Shown: positions 1 to 7,222 of the stretch, piece after piece
Numbering within the stretch: position 1 is the stretch's first letter
Layout of the letters: the number at the start of each line of letters is the position of its first letter
From: Euryarchaeota archaeon UBA438
GTDB lineage: Archaea; Thermoplasmatota; Poseidoniia; Poseidoniales; Thalassarchaeaceae
Direction of reading: 5' to 3'
Length of the DNA stretch: 18,261 bases
NCBI GenBank assembly: GCA_002504435.1
Contig: DAQP01000025.1
Location: 1 to 18,261, forward strand
Notes under the pieces: generated by a model
The model's database searches: none
What the model saw: the letters and a program-made list of their open reading frames with translations, nothing else
What the model was told of the DNA's origin: nothing
Made by a program: the position numbers and the translations under genes

Positions 1-185
1 CTGCTTTGGGACCAAGAAGGGAATGCCGAACGAGCCGCCTCAACAGCATCGTTCACATCACTAGCAACCCCCACGGGGACAGAGCCTATCTCCTTCTCAT
101 TAGCCGGGTTTACTACTTTGATCACTCCTTCTCCCTTGGCTGGAACCCATTCCCCGTCGATGTAAATGCAGTCGCGTGTGAGCAT
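1..185 (-). CDS. aldehyde dehydrogenase, N-terminal fragment (runs off window)
   Basis: Reading the minus strand from the ATG at 185 gives 61 residues before the window edge: MLTRDCIYIDGEWVPAKGEG, then VVNPANEKEIGSVPV and SDVNDAVEAARSAFPSW. The order IDGEWV, VVNPA, IGSVP, DVNDAVEAARSAF-W is the characteristic start of the NAD(P)+-dependent aldehyde dehydrogenase superfamily; the cofactor fold and catalytic Cys/Glu lie outside the window. ATG 185 is the first ATG after an in-frame TAG upstream and has no clear ribosome site, so it may be leaderless. It diverges from the PaaG-like gene with only 68 bases between them. With the aromatic-CoA genes nearby, a semialdehyde-CoA dehydrogenase role (as BoxD or PaaZ) is possible but is only inference from position. 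Confidence 0.85.
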   Translation of the reverse strand, partial: MLTRDCIYIDGEWVPAKGEGVIKVVNPANEKEIGSVPVGVASDVNDAVEAARSAFPSWSQS

Positions 186-253
186 GGTTCGCCCAGTAAG
201 GGGGGACTTATCACCTTCATGGAGTTCAATAATGGTGACCTACTTCGCGCATC

Positions 254-1051
254 ATGCCATTAAGTGTAGACAGGGAGGAGGGCGGAGTCGCGATAGTGAC
301 CCTTTCCCCGGAGGCGTCGAGAAACACCTTCAATCCAGTAAATTTCACCCCATTGGTGGGGACACTGGAAGACTTGATGGAGGATCCTACATGCAGGTCC
401 GTTGTAATTACCGGCTCTGGTAATTTTTTCAGCGCGGGAGGTCCTATAGGTGAGTTCGCAGATGCTATTGACGATGGGACAATAGGGCAGATGACAAGTG
501 AGATGACAGGGACACTGCATCCTCTGATATTGAAGATAAGGGGCAGTGAGACAGTTTTCATTGCCGCAATTAACGGTGCCGCAGCAGGAGGAGGCCTCGG
601 CCTGGCCCTATCGGCAGACTACCGAGTGTGCTCCGAGAATGCCAAGCTAGCAGCCGCATTCTTCGCATTGGGACTGTCTCCGGATGGGGGGACCACCTGG
701 CTCCTTCCAAGGCTTGTTGGGGTTCAGCAGGCGAAGAAGTTCTTCTTCGAAAACCAAGTTTGGTCCGCGGATACTTCTCTGGAGAAGGGGGCAGTTGACG
801 AGGTGGTTCCGCATGATGAGTTAATTGAAAGATCAGTTCAATTAGCGAAGAATTGGGGAAAGTGGTCAGTAAATAGCAGAAGATCGACAAAGCAGCTAAT
901 GGATGCCTCGACATCTACTTTCTTCGAGACCCAATTGGAATTTGAGAGGGCCCTTATGATAGCCTCTTCGTTGACCCCCGACTTCGCTGAGGGAGTCTCA
1001 GCCTTCTTAGAAAAGAGAGAGCCAGTGTTCTCGTTGTCAGAAGAAGAGTAG
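254..1051 (+). CDS. PaaG-like enoyl-CoA isomerase (crotonase superfamily)
   Basis: The 265-residue protein is a crotonase-fold enzyme of normal length. The oxyanion-hole segments are visible as NFFSAGGP (about residue 58) and NGAAAGGGLGLALSADYRV (about 105-123). Neither hydratase glutamate is present: GGGLG replaces GGGxE, and the second position lies in AFFALGLSPDGGTTWLLPRL. That LSPDGGT-WLLPRLVG block, whose Asp is the isomerase acid/base in PaaG, and the end TPDFAEGVSAFLEKREPVF closely resemble PaaG (1,2-epoxyphenylacetyl-CoA isomerase). Isomerisation of a ring-epoxide or enoyl-CoA is therefore more likely than hydration. ATG 254 has no ribosome site, but a TATA-like TTCAATAAT sits about 26 bases upstream, which fits a leaderless message. 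It converges with the hydrolase gene, 2 bases apart. Fold certain; exact substrate not. Confidence 0.85.
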   Translation: MPLSVDREEGGVAIVTLSPEASRNTFNPVNFTPLVGTLEDLMEDPTCRSVVITGSGNFFSAGGPIGEFADAIDDGTIGQMTSEMTGTLHPLILKIRGSETVFIAAINGAAAGGGLGLALSADYRVCSENAKLAAAFFALGLSPDGGTTWLLPRLVGVQQAKKFFFENQVWSADTSLEKGAVDEVVPHDELIERSVQLAKNWGKWSVNSRRSTKQLMDASTSTFFETQLEFERALMIASSLTPDFAEGVSAFLEKREPVFSLSEEE

Positions 1052-1053
1052 TA

Positions 1054-2103
1054 TCAAGACCCCAATGACTCATTGAAGAAGGTCACCAAATTGGTCTTGT
1101 ATTCATCCGACTCACCCCAAATCGCATCAACGTGCCCCCTGTCCTTAACGTACCAGGTAGTAACATCTCCACCATTCTCGATCATTCTCGCCTCAAACCG
1201 CTCGGAATGAACAACCGATACTCTTGGGTCATCAATTGCATGTGTCAAGAAAACTTCCCTTTCACCTGCGTTATCAGCTGCTTCCATGGGCGAACGCTCA
1301 TCCAGACTCACCCCAGCAAGCCAACCTCCGACGGTGGTTGCTGGACCCGCGAAAATAGTTGGGAATCCCAACCTACCGAGTTCATTCTTCACTACCAAAG
1401 GGAAGTCCAAAACCGCGCTGTCTAGCCACATTGCCCCTATGCCGGGCTCTTCGGCGAAGGCGATAGCAGCACCTCCTCCAGCTGATATGGCAGTCATACC
1501 GACCTCGCCGGGTTCGTACCCCTTCTCAGATACTAGCCAGTCATAAGCTCCAAGAAGATCCTTGTATTCCTTTTGACCTACTGAAATATAGTCATCAACA
1601 ACCTCGCTGTTTCCATAATTTCTAAGATCAAATGAAAGCGAGTTTATTCCTCCTTCAGCTAAGTAACCCTGCATTAGGAGCATCTCTGGTTTACATTTCC
1701 CATTCATGGGCATCCCATGTGTTTGTATGACTACTGGGGCATCTGGATCAACCTCAACATACCACCCGCTTAGGGCTATGCCAGAATTATCTCTGGGCGA
1801 GAATGTAATTTCCTCATACGATGACATCTGATACGGCGCCGCATCAAAATCACGGCGGATCTCTACACGTTCATCAGCATCAGGCCATGGTTCAAAACTT
1901 TCCCAATCATCCTCAGTATCCCATTCCGAGGGAGTGTTCTCGCTCCACATGCCGCATCCCGGATTTATTGCTATGGCCTGTGTAGCGACCACATAGCCTA
2001 TCGCAATGTATCCAGAACAAAATATCAACAAGAAAACGGTGGAAATTGAAAACAGTTTTTTCCTTCCGCTCAATGATTTCCAGTAGTCTCTGGGGGTCGT
2101 CAT
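1054..2103 (-). CDS. membrane-anchored alpha/beta hydrolase
   Basis: The protein has 349 residues. One hydrophobic segment at about residues 16-38 (ISTVFLLIFCSGYIAIGYVV) follows a basic start and should act as a signal anchor, placing the catalytic domain outside the cytoplasm. The hydrolase core shows the oxyanion region QTHGMPMNG, the nucleophile elbow TAISAGGGAA (Ser in an A-I-S-A-G version of G-x-S-x-G), an acid in THAIDDPRVS and a C-terminal histidine in DRGHVDAIW, giving a full Ser-Asp-His triad. It resembles the BEM46/FrsA-like serine peptidase or esterase group. Substrate unknown. It is transcribed away from the ABC-F gene across a 78-base gap. Confidence 0.85.
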   Translation of the reverse strand: MTTPRDYWKSLSGRKKLFSISTVFLLIFCSGYIAIGYVVATQAIAINPGCGMWSENTPSEWDTEDDWESFEPWPDADERVEIRRDFDAAPYQMSSYEEITFSPRDNSGIALSGWYVEVDPDAPVVIQTHGMPMNGKCKPEMLLMQGYLAEGGINSLSFDLRNYGNSEVVDDYISVGQKEYKDLLGAYDWLVSEKGYEPGEVGMTAISAGGGAAIAFAEEPGIGAMWLDSAVLDFPLVVKNELGRLGFPTIFAGPATTVGGWLAGVSLDERSPMEAADNAGEREVFLTHAIDDPRVSVVHSERFEARMIENGGDVTTWYVKDRGHVDAIWGESDEYKTNLVTFFNESLGS

Positions 2104-2116
2104 GTAATTGAAGCGG

Positions 2117-2137
2117 ATAATCGCAATTCATGATTAT
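2117..2137. promoter_or_regulatory. inverted repeat ATAATC-N9-GATTAT between divergent genes
   Basis: ATAATC (2117-2122) and GATTAT (2132-2137) are perfect complements separated by 9 bases, in the 78-base gap between the divergent hydrolase and ABC-F genes. It lies about 14 bases upstream of the hydrolase ATG and 45 before the ABC-F ATG. An operator for a dimeric regulator is possible, but a 6-base arm in AT-rich DNA can occur by chance. Confidence 0.25.
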
Positions 2138-2181
2138 TGCCGTCAGTATTCTGTAATTGTGACCGATGAGCACTTCAACCA

Positions 2182-3855
2182 ATGTCCACGCGCAGTCTCG
2201 TGGCAAGGGAGCTAATACGCCTAGAGGATGTTCACCGGGCCTTTGGCCCACTCACGGTCCTAGAGGGCGTGAACATCAGGATAGACGAGGGGGATCGAAT
2301 CGGAGTAGTGGGTCATAACGGCGCAGGAAAGACGACCCTTCTGCGAACCATTAGCAATCAGGACCAAGATTTGGGAGATATTTCATTTGCTCCAGGGCTA
2401 CGTCTGGCCTTTCTTACCCAAGTGAGGGATATCAACGATGCAGCCACTCTCGGCGAGGAACTTAACAGAAGAGGCAGGCAGTTTCAGGAGCTGGAAGAGG
2501 AGATAGCAAAACTGGAGAAAATGATGGCTGACCCTTCATTCTATGACAGTGATTGGCAGCCAGCGATGGATCGATATCAGGAGCTTCAGAGCCTAATGGC
2601 CCGCTCTGGAGGGGGTGATGTTGCCGGCCATGCACAAGAGATACTGAAGGCCCTTGACCTAGCTCACCACTCCATGGACATCCAACTTTCATCTTTGTCA
2701 GGAGGGGAGAGGGCGAAGGTCGCTCTAGCAAGGCAGCTAGTAGGATTGGGCGAGATAGAAGTTTTCTTCCTGGACGAACCAACAAACCACCTCGACTTTC
2801 AAACTCTGAATTGGCTTGAGGGATTTCTGAATAAGTTCAGCGGGGCCCTCATGATAGTTAGCCATGATAGATACTTCCTAGACAGAGTTTGTAACAATAT
2901 AGTGGAGATTCAAGATGCACACCTGAAGGGGTATCCAGGGAACTACTCCTCTCATCTTCAGCAGAAGGAGCTCTTCCTGCAAACCCTAGGTGACAGGATA
3001 GAGAAAACTCAGAAGGAGATAAAGAGGCTACTGGGAGCCATGCAGTCCATGAAGAGGGCAAACAAATTCGATAAGTCAGTTTCCCAGAAGCACGTAATGA
3101 TCACTAGGGCCCAGAGAGAGCTAAAGTGGTTAAAATCATTGAAGCCAAGGCAACGACAGAGCTTGAATTTCAATCTCCAATCTATGGAAAAGAGCAGTCT
3201 CGAAGTTCTTGATTTCCACAAGGCTAACCTCACTTTCGAGGGACTCGGGAGGCCCGTCATCAAGGATTTAGAAGTAGGAGTAAGGAGGGGCCAGAAGATA
3301 GGGATAGTGGGCCCCAATGGAGCAGGAAAGACCACAATCCTCAGGATTATCAAAGGGGAGTTGGAACTTGACTCAGGCTCCTTGGATATTCGCCCAGGGG
3401 TCGAATTGGGCTATTTCCACCAAGACCACAGATCATTGGATTTCTCCCTTAACCCTGTAGAGCAGGTCCAGGCACTAAGGCCAAGGATGGAATATGGCTC
3501 AATCAGGGCTCTTCTCGGACAATTTCAGTTCACCAAGGACATGGTATCAGTCCCATTGGGCAAGCTTAGCGGTGGTGAGAGGGCGAGAATAGCATTGCTA
3601 GAGCTCCTTCTCAGTGAGAATAACATGCTCCTGTTGGATGAGCCGACCAACCATCTCGATACTGATGCTAAGGAGGCCCTTGAGGACGCCCTCCAGGAAT
3701 ATGATGGAGCGATAATCACCGTAAGCCACGACCGATTTTTCCTCGACAAAATTTGTGATACAATATGGGAGCTTCCAGGGGACGGCAGCCTATGGGTATG
3801 GCCCGGGAATTATTCAGAATATGTTCGAAGGAAGGAAATTCACAATTCACAATAG
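2182..3855 (+). CDS. ABC-F family ATPase (Uup/EttA-type, ribosome-associated)
   Basis: The 557-residue protein carries two ABC ATPase domains in one chain and no membrane segment. Domain 1 has Walker A GHNGAGKTT (about residues 44-52), signature LSGGERAKVALARQL and Walker B VFFLDEPTNHLD. Domain 2 has GPNGAGKTT, LSGGERARIALLELL and MLLLDEPTNHLD. Both domains keep the following His switch (SHDRYFLD, SHDRFFLD). The charged helical linker between domains (about residues 250-340, rich in Lys/Arg/Glu) is the P-site tRNA interaction motif region of the family. ABC-F proteins act on ribosomes (translation quality control or antibiotic protection); the precise subclass cannot be told here. Both ATP sites look intact. 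The helicase and a tRNA follow on the same strand. Confidence 0.93.
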   Translation: MSTRSLVARELIRLEDVHRAFGPLTVLEGVNIRIDEGDRIGVVGHNGAGKTTLLRTISNQDQDLGDISFAPGLRLAFLTQVRDINDAATLGEELNRRGRQFQELEEEIAKLEKMMADPSFYDSDWQPAMDRYQELQSLMARSGGGDVAGHAQEILKALDLAHHSMDIQLSSLSGGERAKVALARQLVGLGEIEVFFLDEPTNHLDFQTLNWLEGFLNKFSGALMIVSHDRYFLDRVCNNIVEIQDAHLKGYPGNYSSHLQQKELFLQTLGDRIEKTQKEIKRLLGAMQSMKRANKFDKSVSQKHVMITRAQRELKWLKSLKPRQRQSLNFNLQSMEKSSLEVLDFHKANLTFEGLGRPVIKDLEVGVRRGQKIGIVGPNGAGKTTILRIIKGELELDSGSLDIRPGVELGYFHQDHRSLDFSLNPVEQVQALRPRMEYGSIRALLGQFQFTKDMVSVPLGKLSGGERARIALLELLLSENNMLLLDEPTNHLDTDAKEALEDALQEYDGAIITVSHDRFFLDKICDTIWELPGDGSLWVWPGNYSEYVRRKEIHNSQ

Positions 3856-3915
3856 TTCCCGCATCGGAATCGTAATTACCCATTCACTGGATTCTCCCAC
3901 TTCACACTGTCCATA

Positions 3916-3922
3916 CTAAATA
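3916..3922 (+). promoter_or_regulatory. TATA-like box of the DEAD-box helicase gene
   Basis: CTAAATA centred at 3919 predicts transcription starting near 3945, giving a leader of only about ten bases before the GTG at 3956. The same CTAAAT core stands before the tRNA and coaD genes in this window, which supports it as the local archaeal TATA consensus. Confidence 0.5.
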
Positions 3923-3955
3923 GGGAACCTATGCGCGCCCTGACTAGGGTTCTCA

Positions 3956-5338
3956 GTGGTTCGATTCTCAGATTTAGGAATCGGGCCCAGCCTAGTTCAG
4001 TCTCTAGCGACTCAAGGCATTACAGAGCCATTCGAGGTACAGATAGAATCTATCCCGAGTCTGATGAAGGGGAGGGACTTGTGTTGCAGGGCACCAACCG
4101 GCTCTGGAAAGACTCTAGCTTTCGGACTCCCAATGATAGAGAGAACAAAGCCTGCTGATTCCAAGAGGCCAACGGCTCTAATTCTGACTCCAACTAGGGA
4201 ACTCGCCGAGCAAATAAGGAACGTACTCGATCCACTAGCTTGGAACTCAAGGATGAAGGTACTTTCAGTATACGGAGGAACCTCCTATGGCAGACAGTTG
4301 AAGGGATTGGACAAGGGTGTGGAGATCCTAGTCGCGTGTCCAGGCAGGCTGATCGACTTGCTGAAAAGAAAGGCATTGACTCTCGAGGACGTCAGCATGG
4401 TGGTTCTGGACGAGGCCGATAGGATGGCCGATATGGGCTTCATGGATCCAGTTTGCTCTATCATTGAGAAGTGTACAAGCAACCCCCAAATGATACTCTT
4501 CAGTGCGACACTAGACCATGATGTTGCGAAACTAGTGAAACTGTATCAAGACGATCCTGTGAGGATAGAGGTCGGTCCTAAGGAAATAAGCATGGATAGC
4601 ATGGAGCACCTGTTTTGGAAGGTCAAGCCATACAAAAAGACTGAAATTGCAATCAAATCAGTTAGAAGGACGGGCAGGAGCATCATATTCTGCAGAACCC
4701 GTGCCGGAGTAGATCGCCTAAGTGGTGAGATGAAACTGGACAGCATTCCACTTTCCACCCTACATGGGGGTCTGAATCAGAGGCAGCGGGATCGCGCCAT
4801 GAACAAATTCAGCACTGGCAGAAGCATGGTACTTGTCGCGACAGATGTTGCTGCTAGAGGGATAGATGTTGAAGGGGTAAACTGTGTGATTCACTATGAC
4901 CCACCTGATGATGCAAAGGCGTACAAGCACAGAAGTGGAAGGACGGCCAGGGCAGGACAAACAGGAGTTGTGATTTCTTTCATCAAGGGCAATGAGCAGA
5001 GGATTTACGGCAGAATCCAAAAACAAGTAGGGATAAAGAAGAGATTTTCTAATCCTCGCCCCGAAGACCTCAAGAAGAACGATTTCAAGATTGCCAAGGA
5101 GGAGCACAACAAAAAAAACCGTCCAAATGGAAGGGAATCTGGGGCAGGTGGAAAGCCAAAGGGCAATCGAAGAAGGAGGGGCGCAAAGGGCAACAGGTCC
5201 AGAGGAAAAGCAAATGGTAGAATATATCGTAATTCGCCATCCAAGTCTAACAAAGCGGGGAAAAACCAGAATCGTAGCAATAAGAAGAGAGGGCGAAGAT
5301 CCGGATCTAAGAAGCGCAAGGCGGATTCCAGGCCATAA
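3956..5338 (+). CDS. DEAD-box ATP-dependent RNA helicase with basic C-terminal tail
   Basis: The 460-residue protein has all superfamily 2 helicase motifs in order: Q motif (F-SDLGIG through VQIESIP), motif I APTGSGKT (46-53), Ia PTRELAEQI, Ib PGRLIDL, motif II LDEADRMAD (151-159), III SAT (183-185), IV IIFCRTRAG, V VATDVAARGIDV and VI HRSGRTARAG. From about residue 385 the core is followed by a roughly 75-residue tail of Lys, Arg, Gly, Asn and Ser (for example GNRRRRGAKGNRSRGKANG), probably disordered and RNA-binding, as in bacterial CsdA/RhlE tails. The start is GTG; an in-frame TGA at 3941-3943 excludes any start further upstream. A role in RNA unwinding during ribosome assembly or mRNA turnover, including at low temperature, is inferred from the family. 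Confidence 0.93.
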   Translation: MVRFSDLGIGPSLVQSLATQGITEPFEVQIESIPSLMKGRDLCCRAPTGSGKTLAFGLPMIERTKPADSKRPTALILTPTRELAEQIRNVLDPLAWNSRMKVLSVYGGTSYGRQLKGLDKGVEILVACPGRLIDLLKRKALTLEDVSMVVLDEADRMADMGFMDPVCSIIEKCTSNPQMILFSATLDHDVAKLVKLYQDDPVRIEVGPKEISMDSMEHLFWKVKPYKKTEIAIKSVRRTGRSIIFCRTRAGVDRLSGEMKLDSIPLSTLHGGLNQRQRDRAMNKFSTGRSMVLVATDVAARGIDVEGVNCVIHYDPPDDAKAYKHRSGRTARAGQTGVVISFIKGNEQRIYGRIQKQVGIKKRFSNPRPEDLKKNDFKIAKEEHNKKNRPNGRESGAGGKPKGNRRRRGAKGNRSRGKANGRIYRNSPSKSNKAGKNQNRSNKKRGRRSGSKKRKADSRP

Positions 5339-5353
5339 CTCGTACCGTGGCGC

Positions 5354-5360
5354 TAAATTA
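5354..5360 (+). promoter_or_regulatory. TATA-like box of tRNA-Gly
   Basis: TAAATTA is centred 29 bases upstream of the first tRNA base, close to the normal archaeal spacing. It is the only such element in the 47 bases between the helicase stop and the tRNA. Confidence 0.45.
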
Positions 5361-5385
5361 CCAACACCCTTTCCAATTCACATAA

Positions 5386-5460
5386 GCGGACATGGTCTAG
5401 TGGTTATGACAGCAGGTTCCCAACCTGCTAACCCGGGTTCAACTCCCGGTGTTCGCACCA
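5386..5460 (+). tRNA. tRNA-Gly (anticodon CCC), CCA encoded
   Basis: A full cloverleaf can be drawn. The acceptor arms GCGGACA and TGTTCGC pair over 7 bases (one G-U); a D arm follows with GGTCTAGTGGTTATGAC; the anticodon stem GCAGG/CCTGC encloses TTCCCAA with anticodon CCC; and the T arm is CCGGG TTCAACT CCCGG. The discriminator is A (5457) and CCA follows directly at 5458-5460 in the DNA, so the 3' end is genomically encoded. No intron is seen. The last 22 bases overlap, on the opposite strand, the end of the SemiSWEET-like gene. Confidence 0.97.
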
Positions 5461-5732
5461 GTATCTGACTGCCCTCGTAGTCTAATAACGCCGATAATTA
5501 TCGTAATTATACAGCTCAATGCGGCTATGTTCGCCAATATTATTGCCATCGAGCCAATTAGTATTCCATAGGCAAGCCATAGAACAAGGGAAGTAGAAAC
5601 AAGGGTGAAGGTGGGAATCGAGATCCCCTCATGTTTCCCCTCCGACCACACCTTCTTTATCTGGGGGAACCAAGCAATCACGCCAAGAAATCCAGCAATG
5701 ACGCCGATTCCCTCAATCCACGCTGGAATCAC
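5439..5732 (-). CDS. SemiSWEET / PQ-loop family membrane protein
   Basis: The 97-residue protein has three predicted membrane helices (about residues 6-22, 40-60 and 64-85) and the PQ motif AWFPQIKKVW in the first, followed by GISIPTFTL and a second-helix segment ending in WLAYGI. This size and pattern match SemiSWEETs, three-helix half-transporters that pair to move sugars or related small molecules. The start is GTG 5732, 18 bases after the dehydrogenase stop, so it is the last gene of the minus-strand operon. Its final six residues (GANTGS) and stop are read from the antisense of the tRNA-Gly 3' end, so the real C-terminus may have been set by the tRNA. What it transports is unknown; operon membership suggests, weakly, an organic substrate or product. 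Confidence 0.8.
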   Translation of the reverse strand: MIPAWIEGIGVIAGFLGVIAWFPQIKKVWSEGKHEGISIPTFTLVSTSLVLWLAYGILIGSMAIILANIAALSCIITIIIGVIRLRGQSDTGANTGS

Positions 5733-5750
5733 CTTCCAACCACCAAACCA

Positions 5751-6641
5751 TCACATCGGCAGGTCATCTCGTTCGGACTTACCACCATCCGACCAATTGT
5801 AGATGCCCCTTCCGGACTTCTTCCCAAGACTCCCCTCGGAAACTAGCCTGTTGAGTAAATCATGAGGCCTGTAGGACTCGTCTCCAAAGGACTCGGCCAA
5901 GCTGTTTAGAATGTCACGCCTAACATCTAGTCCTACAAGGTCAGAGAGCTCCAAGGGCCCCATTGGATGCCGATAACCAAGTCGCATCGCTGTGTCGATA
6001 TCGGAGGCGCTAGCCACACCATCGGCCAGCATCCGGACCGCCTCGTTTCCAAGCACTACGCCTAATCTGCTTGTTGCAAAACCAGGGACGTCGTTCACCA
6101 GAATCGACTCCTTTCCCATGTAAGCACCTACTGCTTGCGCCACTTGAACCGTCTTTTCGGAGCACCCATCATGACGTACGATCTCTAATAGCTTCATCAA
6201 GGGTACAGGGTTGAAGAAGTGCATCCCGATTATCCTGTCCCCGCAATTTGTAGAATTCGCGATATGACCGATCTTCAGGCCAGATGTATTTGTCGCCAGT
6301 ATCGCATGAGAGGGCGCCAGCTCCTCCAAACTTCTGAATATCTCTTGCTTGAGCTCCATAACTTCAGGAACCGCCTCGATCACTAGATCTGCCTCAGATA
6401 CCGCCTCGGACATGTCTCCGGATGCGCTCAAGTTCGCCGACCATTCACCCCGCTGTTCCTCAGTAGTTTTTCCGATTTCTACTCCTCTGCTCCAAAAGCC
6501 CTCGATAGAACTCATCCCCTTCGCAAGCCCCTCGGGAAATGTGTCGTAGAGGCGTGTTTCCCATCCCGCTTGGGCGCAAATCTGTGCTATTCCCGCGCCC
6601 ATTGTCCCGGCGCCGATCACGGCGACGGTCCTGATATCCAT
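5751..6641 (-). CDS. 3-hydroxyacyl-CoA dehydrogenase (Hbd/PaaH type)
   Basis: The 296-residue protein is a complete stand-alone NAD+-dependent 3-hydroxyacyl-CoA dehydrogenase. The N-terminal Rossmann motif is VIGAGTMGAGIAQ (Gly10, 12, 15), with Asp33 ending strand 2, which favours NAD+. The active-site elements are NTSGL (Ser120), MHFFNPVPLMK (His141, Asn144) and NDVPGF (Asn183). The C-terminal dimerisation domain includes HPMGPLELSDLVGLD. It oxidises (S)-3-hydroxyacyl-CoA to 3-oxoacyl-CoA, a beta-oxidation step and also the 3-hydroxyadipyl-CoA step of phenylacetate and benzoyl-CoA breakdown. GGGAG lies 7 bases before ATG 6641, inside the last codons of the preceding 186-residue gene (4-base gap), indicating translational coupling. 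Confidence 0.92.
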   Translation of the reverse strand: MDIRTVAVIGAGTMGAGIAQICAQAGWETRLYDTFPEGLAKGMSSIEGFWSRGVEIGKTTEEQRGEWSANLSASGDMSEAVSEADLVIEAVPEVMELKQEIFRSLEELAPSHAILATNTSGLKIGHIANSTNCGDRIIGMHFFNPVPLMKLLEIVRHDGCSEKTVQVAQAVGAYMGKESILVNDVPGFATSRLGVVLGNEAVRMLADGVASASDIDTAMRLGYRHPMGPLELSDLVGLDVRRDILNSLAESFGDESYRPHDLLNRLVSEGSLGKKSGRGIYNWSDGGKSERDDLPM

Positions 6642-6645
6642 TCAA

Positions 6646-7206
6646 TCACTCCCTGCCATAAGCTGCAAGAGCTGCCTGGAAAAGGCGTTGCCGGGGCACA
6701 TCATGCTCTAAGAAGCAAGTGAACGGTGCAACGTCTTTCAATAACTCGATCGCCGACACATAGGCGCCATAGATGAATGGATCTGCGACCTCAGTCGTTG
6801 GGATCTCGATTCCAAGCTTGGACAGGCCCTTGAGGGTATCCTCGTCCCAAATTGAGTAAGTGTGGTGAGTGAAGTGTAGATAAGCGGACAGCCTTGCTAT
6901 GTCGGATCTAGCTGACTCAGTAAGACTCTCGATCAAAAGGGTGTCTGGATACCTGATTGCATACAGGGAAAGCATCACTTCCCTCTCCGTCTCATCCCTC
7001 CAGTCTCTATCGGATAGGCCCATCCAATCATCAATCATGTCTAGCATCTCGGGGGTATACGGCCTCCTGACTCTGTAAAGTAGCCCCTCATACCCGTCAG
7101 CATCCTGATCATCTGAGTGGTGGTGCTTGTGGAAGTAATCTGTTAGGAACTCAAAGAAGTGGTCACATTTCTTCTTGTCAAAAAATGATAGTGGGTGATA
7201 CTGCAT
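6646..7206 (-). CDS. unrecognised 186-residue soluble protein in aromatic-CoA operon
   Basis: I do not recognise a family. The start is ATG 7206: a strong GGGAGG site ends 8 bases upstream, whereas the in-frame TTG at 7212 would be too close to it. The protein is hydrophilic and mostly helical, with no signal peptide or membrane segment. It has clusters of histidines and acids (FHKHHHSDDQDADGYEG at about residues 26-42; YLHFTHHTYSIWDED at about 117-131; CFLEHD near the end) that could bind metal, but no EXXH pair or known di-iron pattern. It begins 16 bases after the BoxB-like gene and stops 4 bases before the dehydrogenase, so it is translated with them. An accessory or partner subunit for the oxygenase is a guess from position only. 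Confidence 0.85.
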   Translation of the reverse strand: MQYHPLSFFDKKKCDHFFEFLTDYFHKHHHSDDQDADGYEGLLYRVRRPYTPEMLDMIDDWMGLSDRDWRDETEREVMLSLYAIRYPDTLLIESLTESARSDIARLSAYLHFTHHTYSIWDEDTLKGLSKLGIEIPTTEVADPFIYGAYVSAIELLKDVAPFTCFLEHDVPRQRLFQAALAAYGRE

Positions 7207-7214
7207 AAGCAAAA

Positions 7215-7220
7215 CCTCCC
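7215..7220 (-). promoter_or_regulatory. ribosome binding site GGGAGG fixing the start of the 186-residue gene
   Basis: On the minus strand GGGAGG falls just after the stop of the BoxB-like gene and leaves an 8-base spacer to ATG 7206. This spacing decides for the ATG over the TTG six bases earlier. Confidence 0.75.
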
Positions 7221-7222
7221 GC

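Noticed and set aside
3931..4158. 75-residue frame starting ATG 3931 ahead of the helicase
   Set aside because: It runs out of frame through the helicase Q motif and motif I, and shows no own domain; the helicase GTG at 3956 explains the region.
5091..5468. 125-residue plus-strand frame crossing the helicase tail and the tRNA
   Set aside because: It reads through the tRNA-Gly gene and the basic tail in the wrong frame; no family features.
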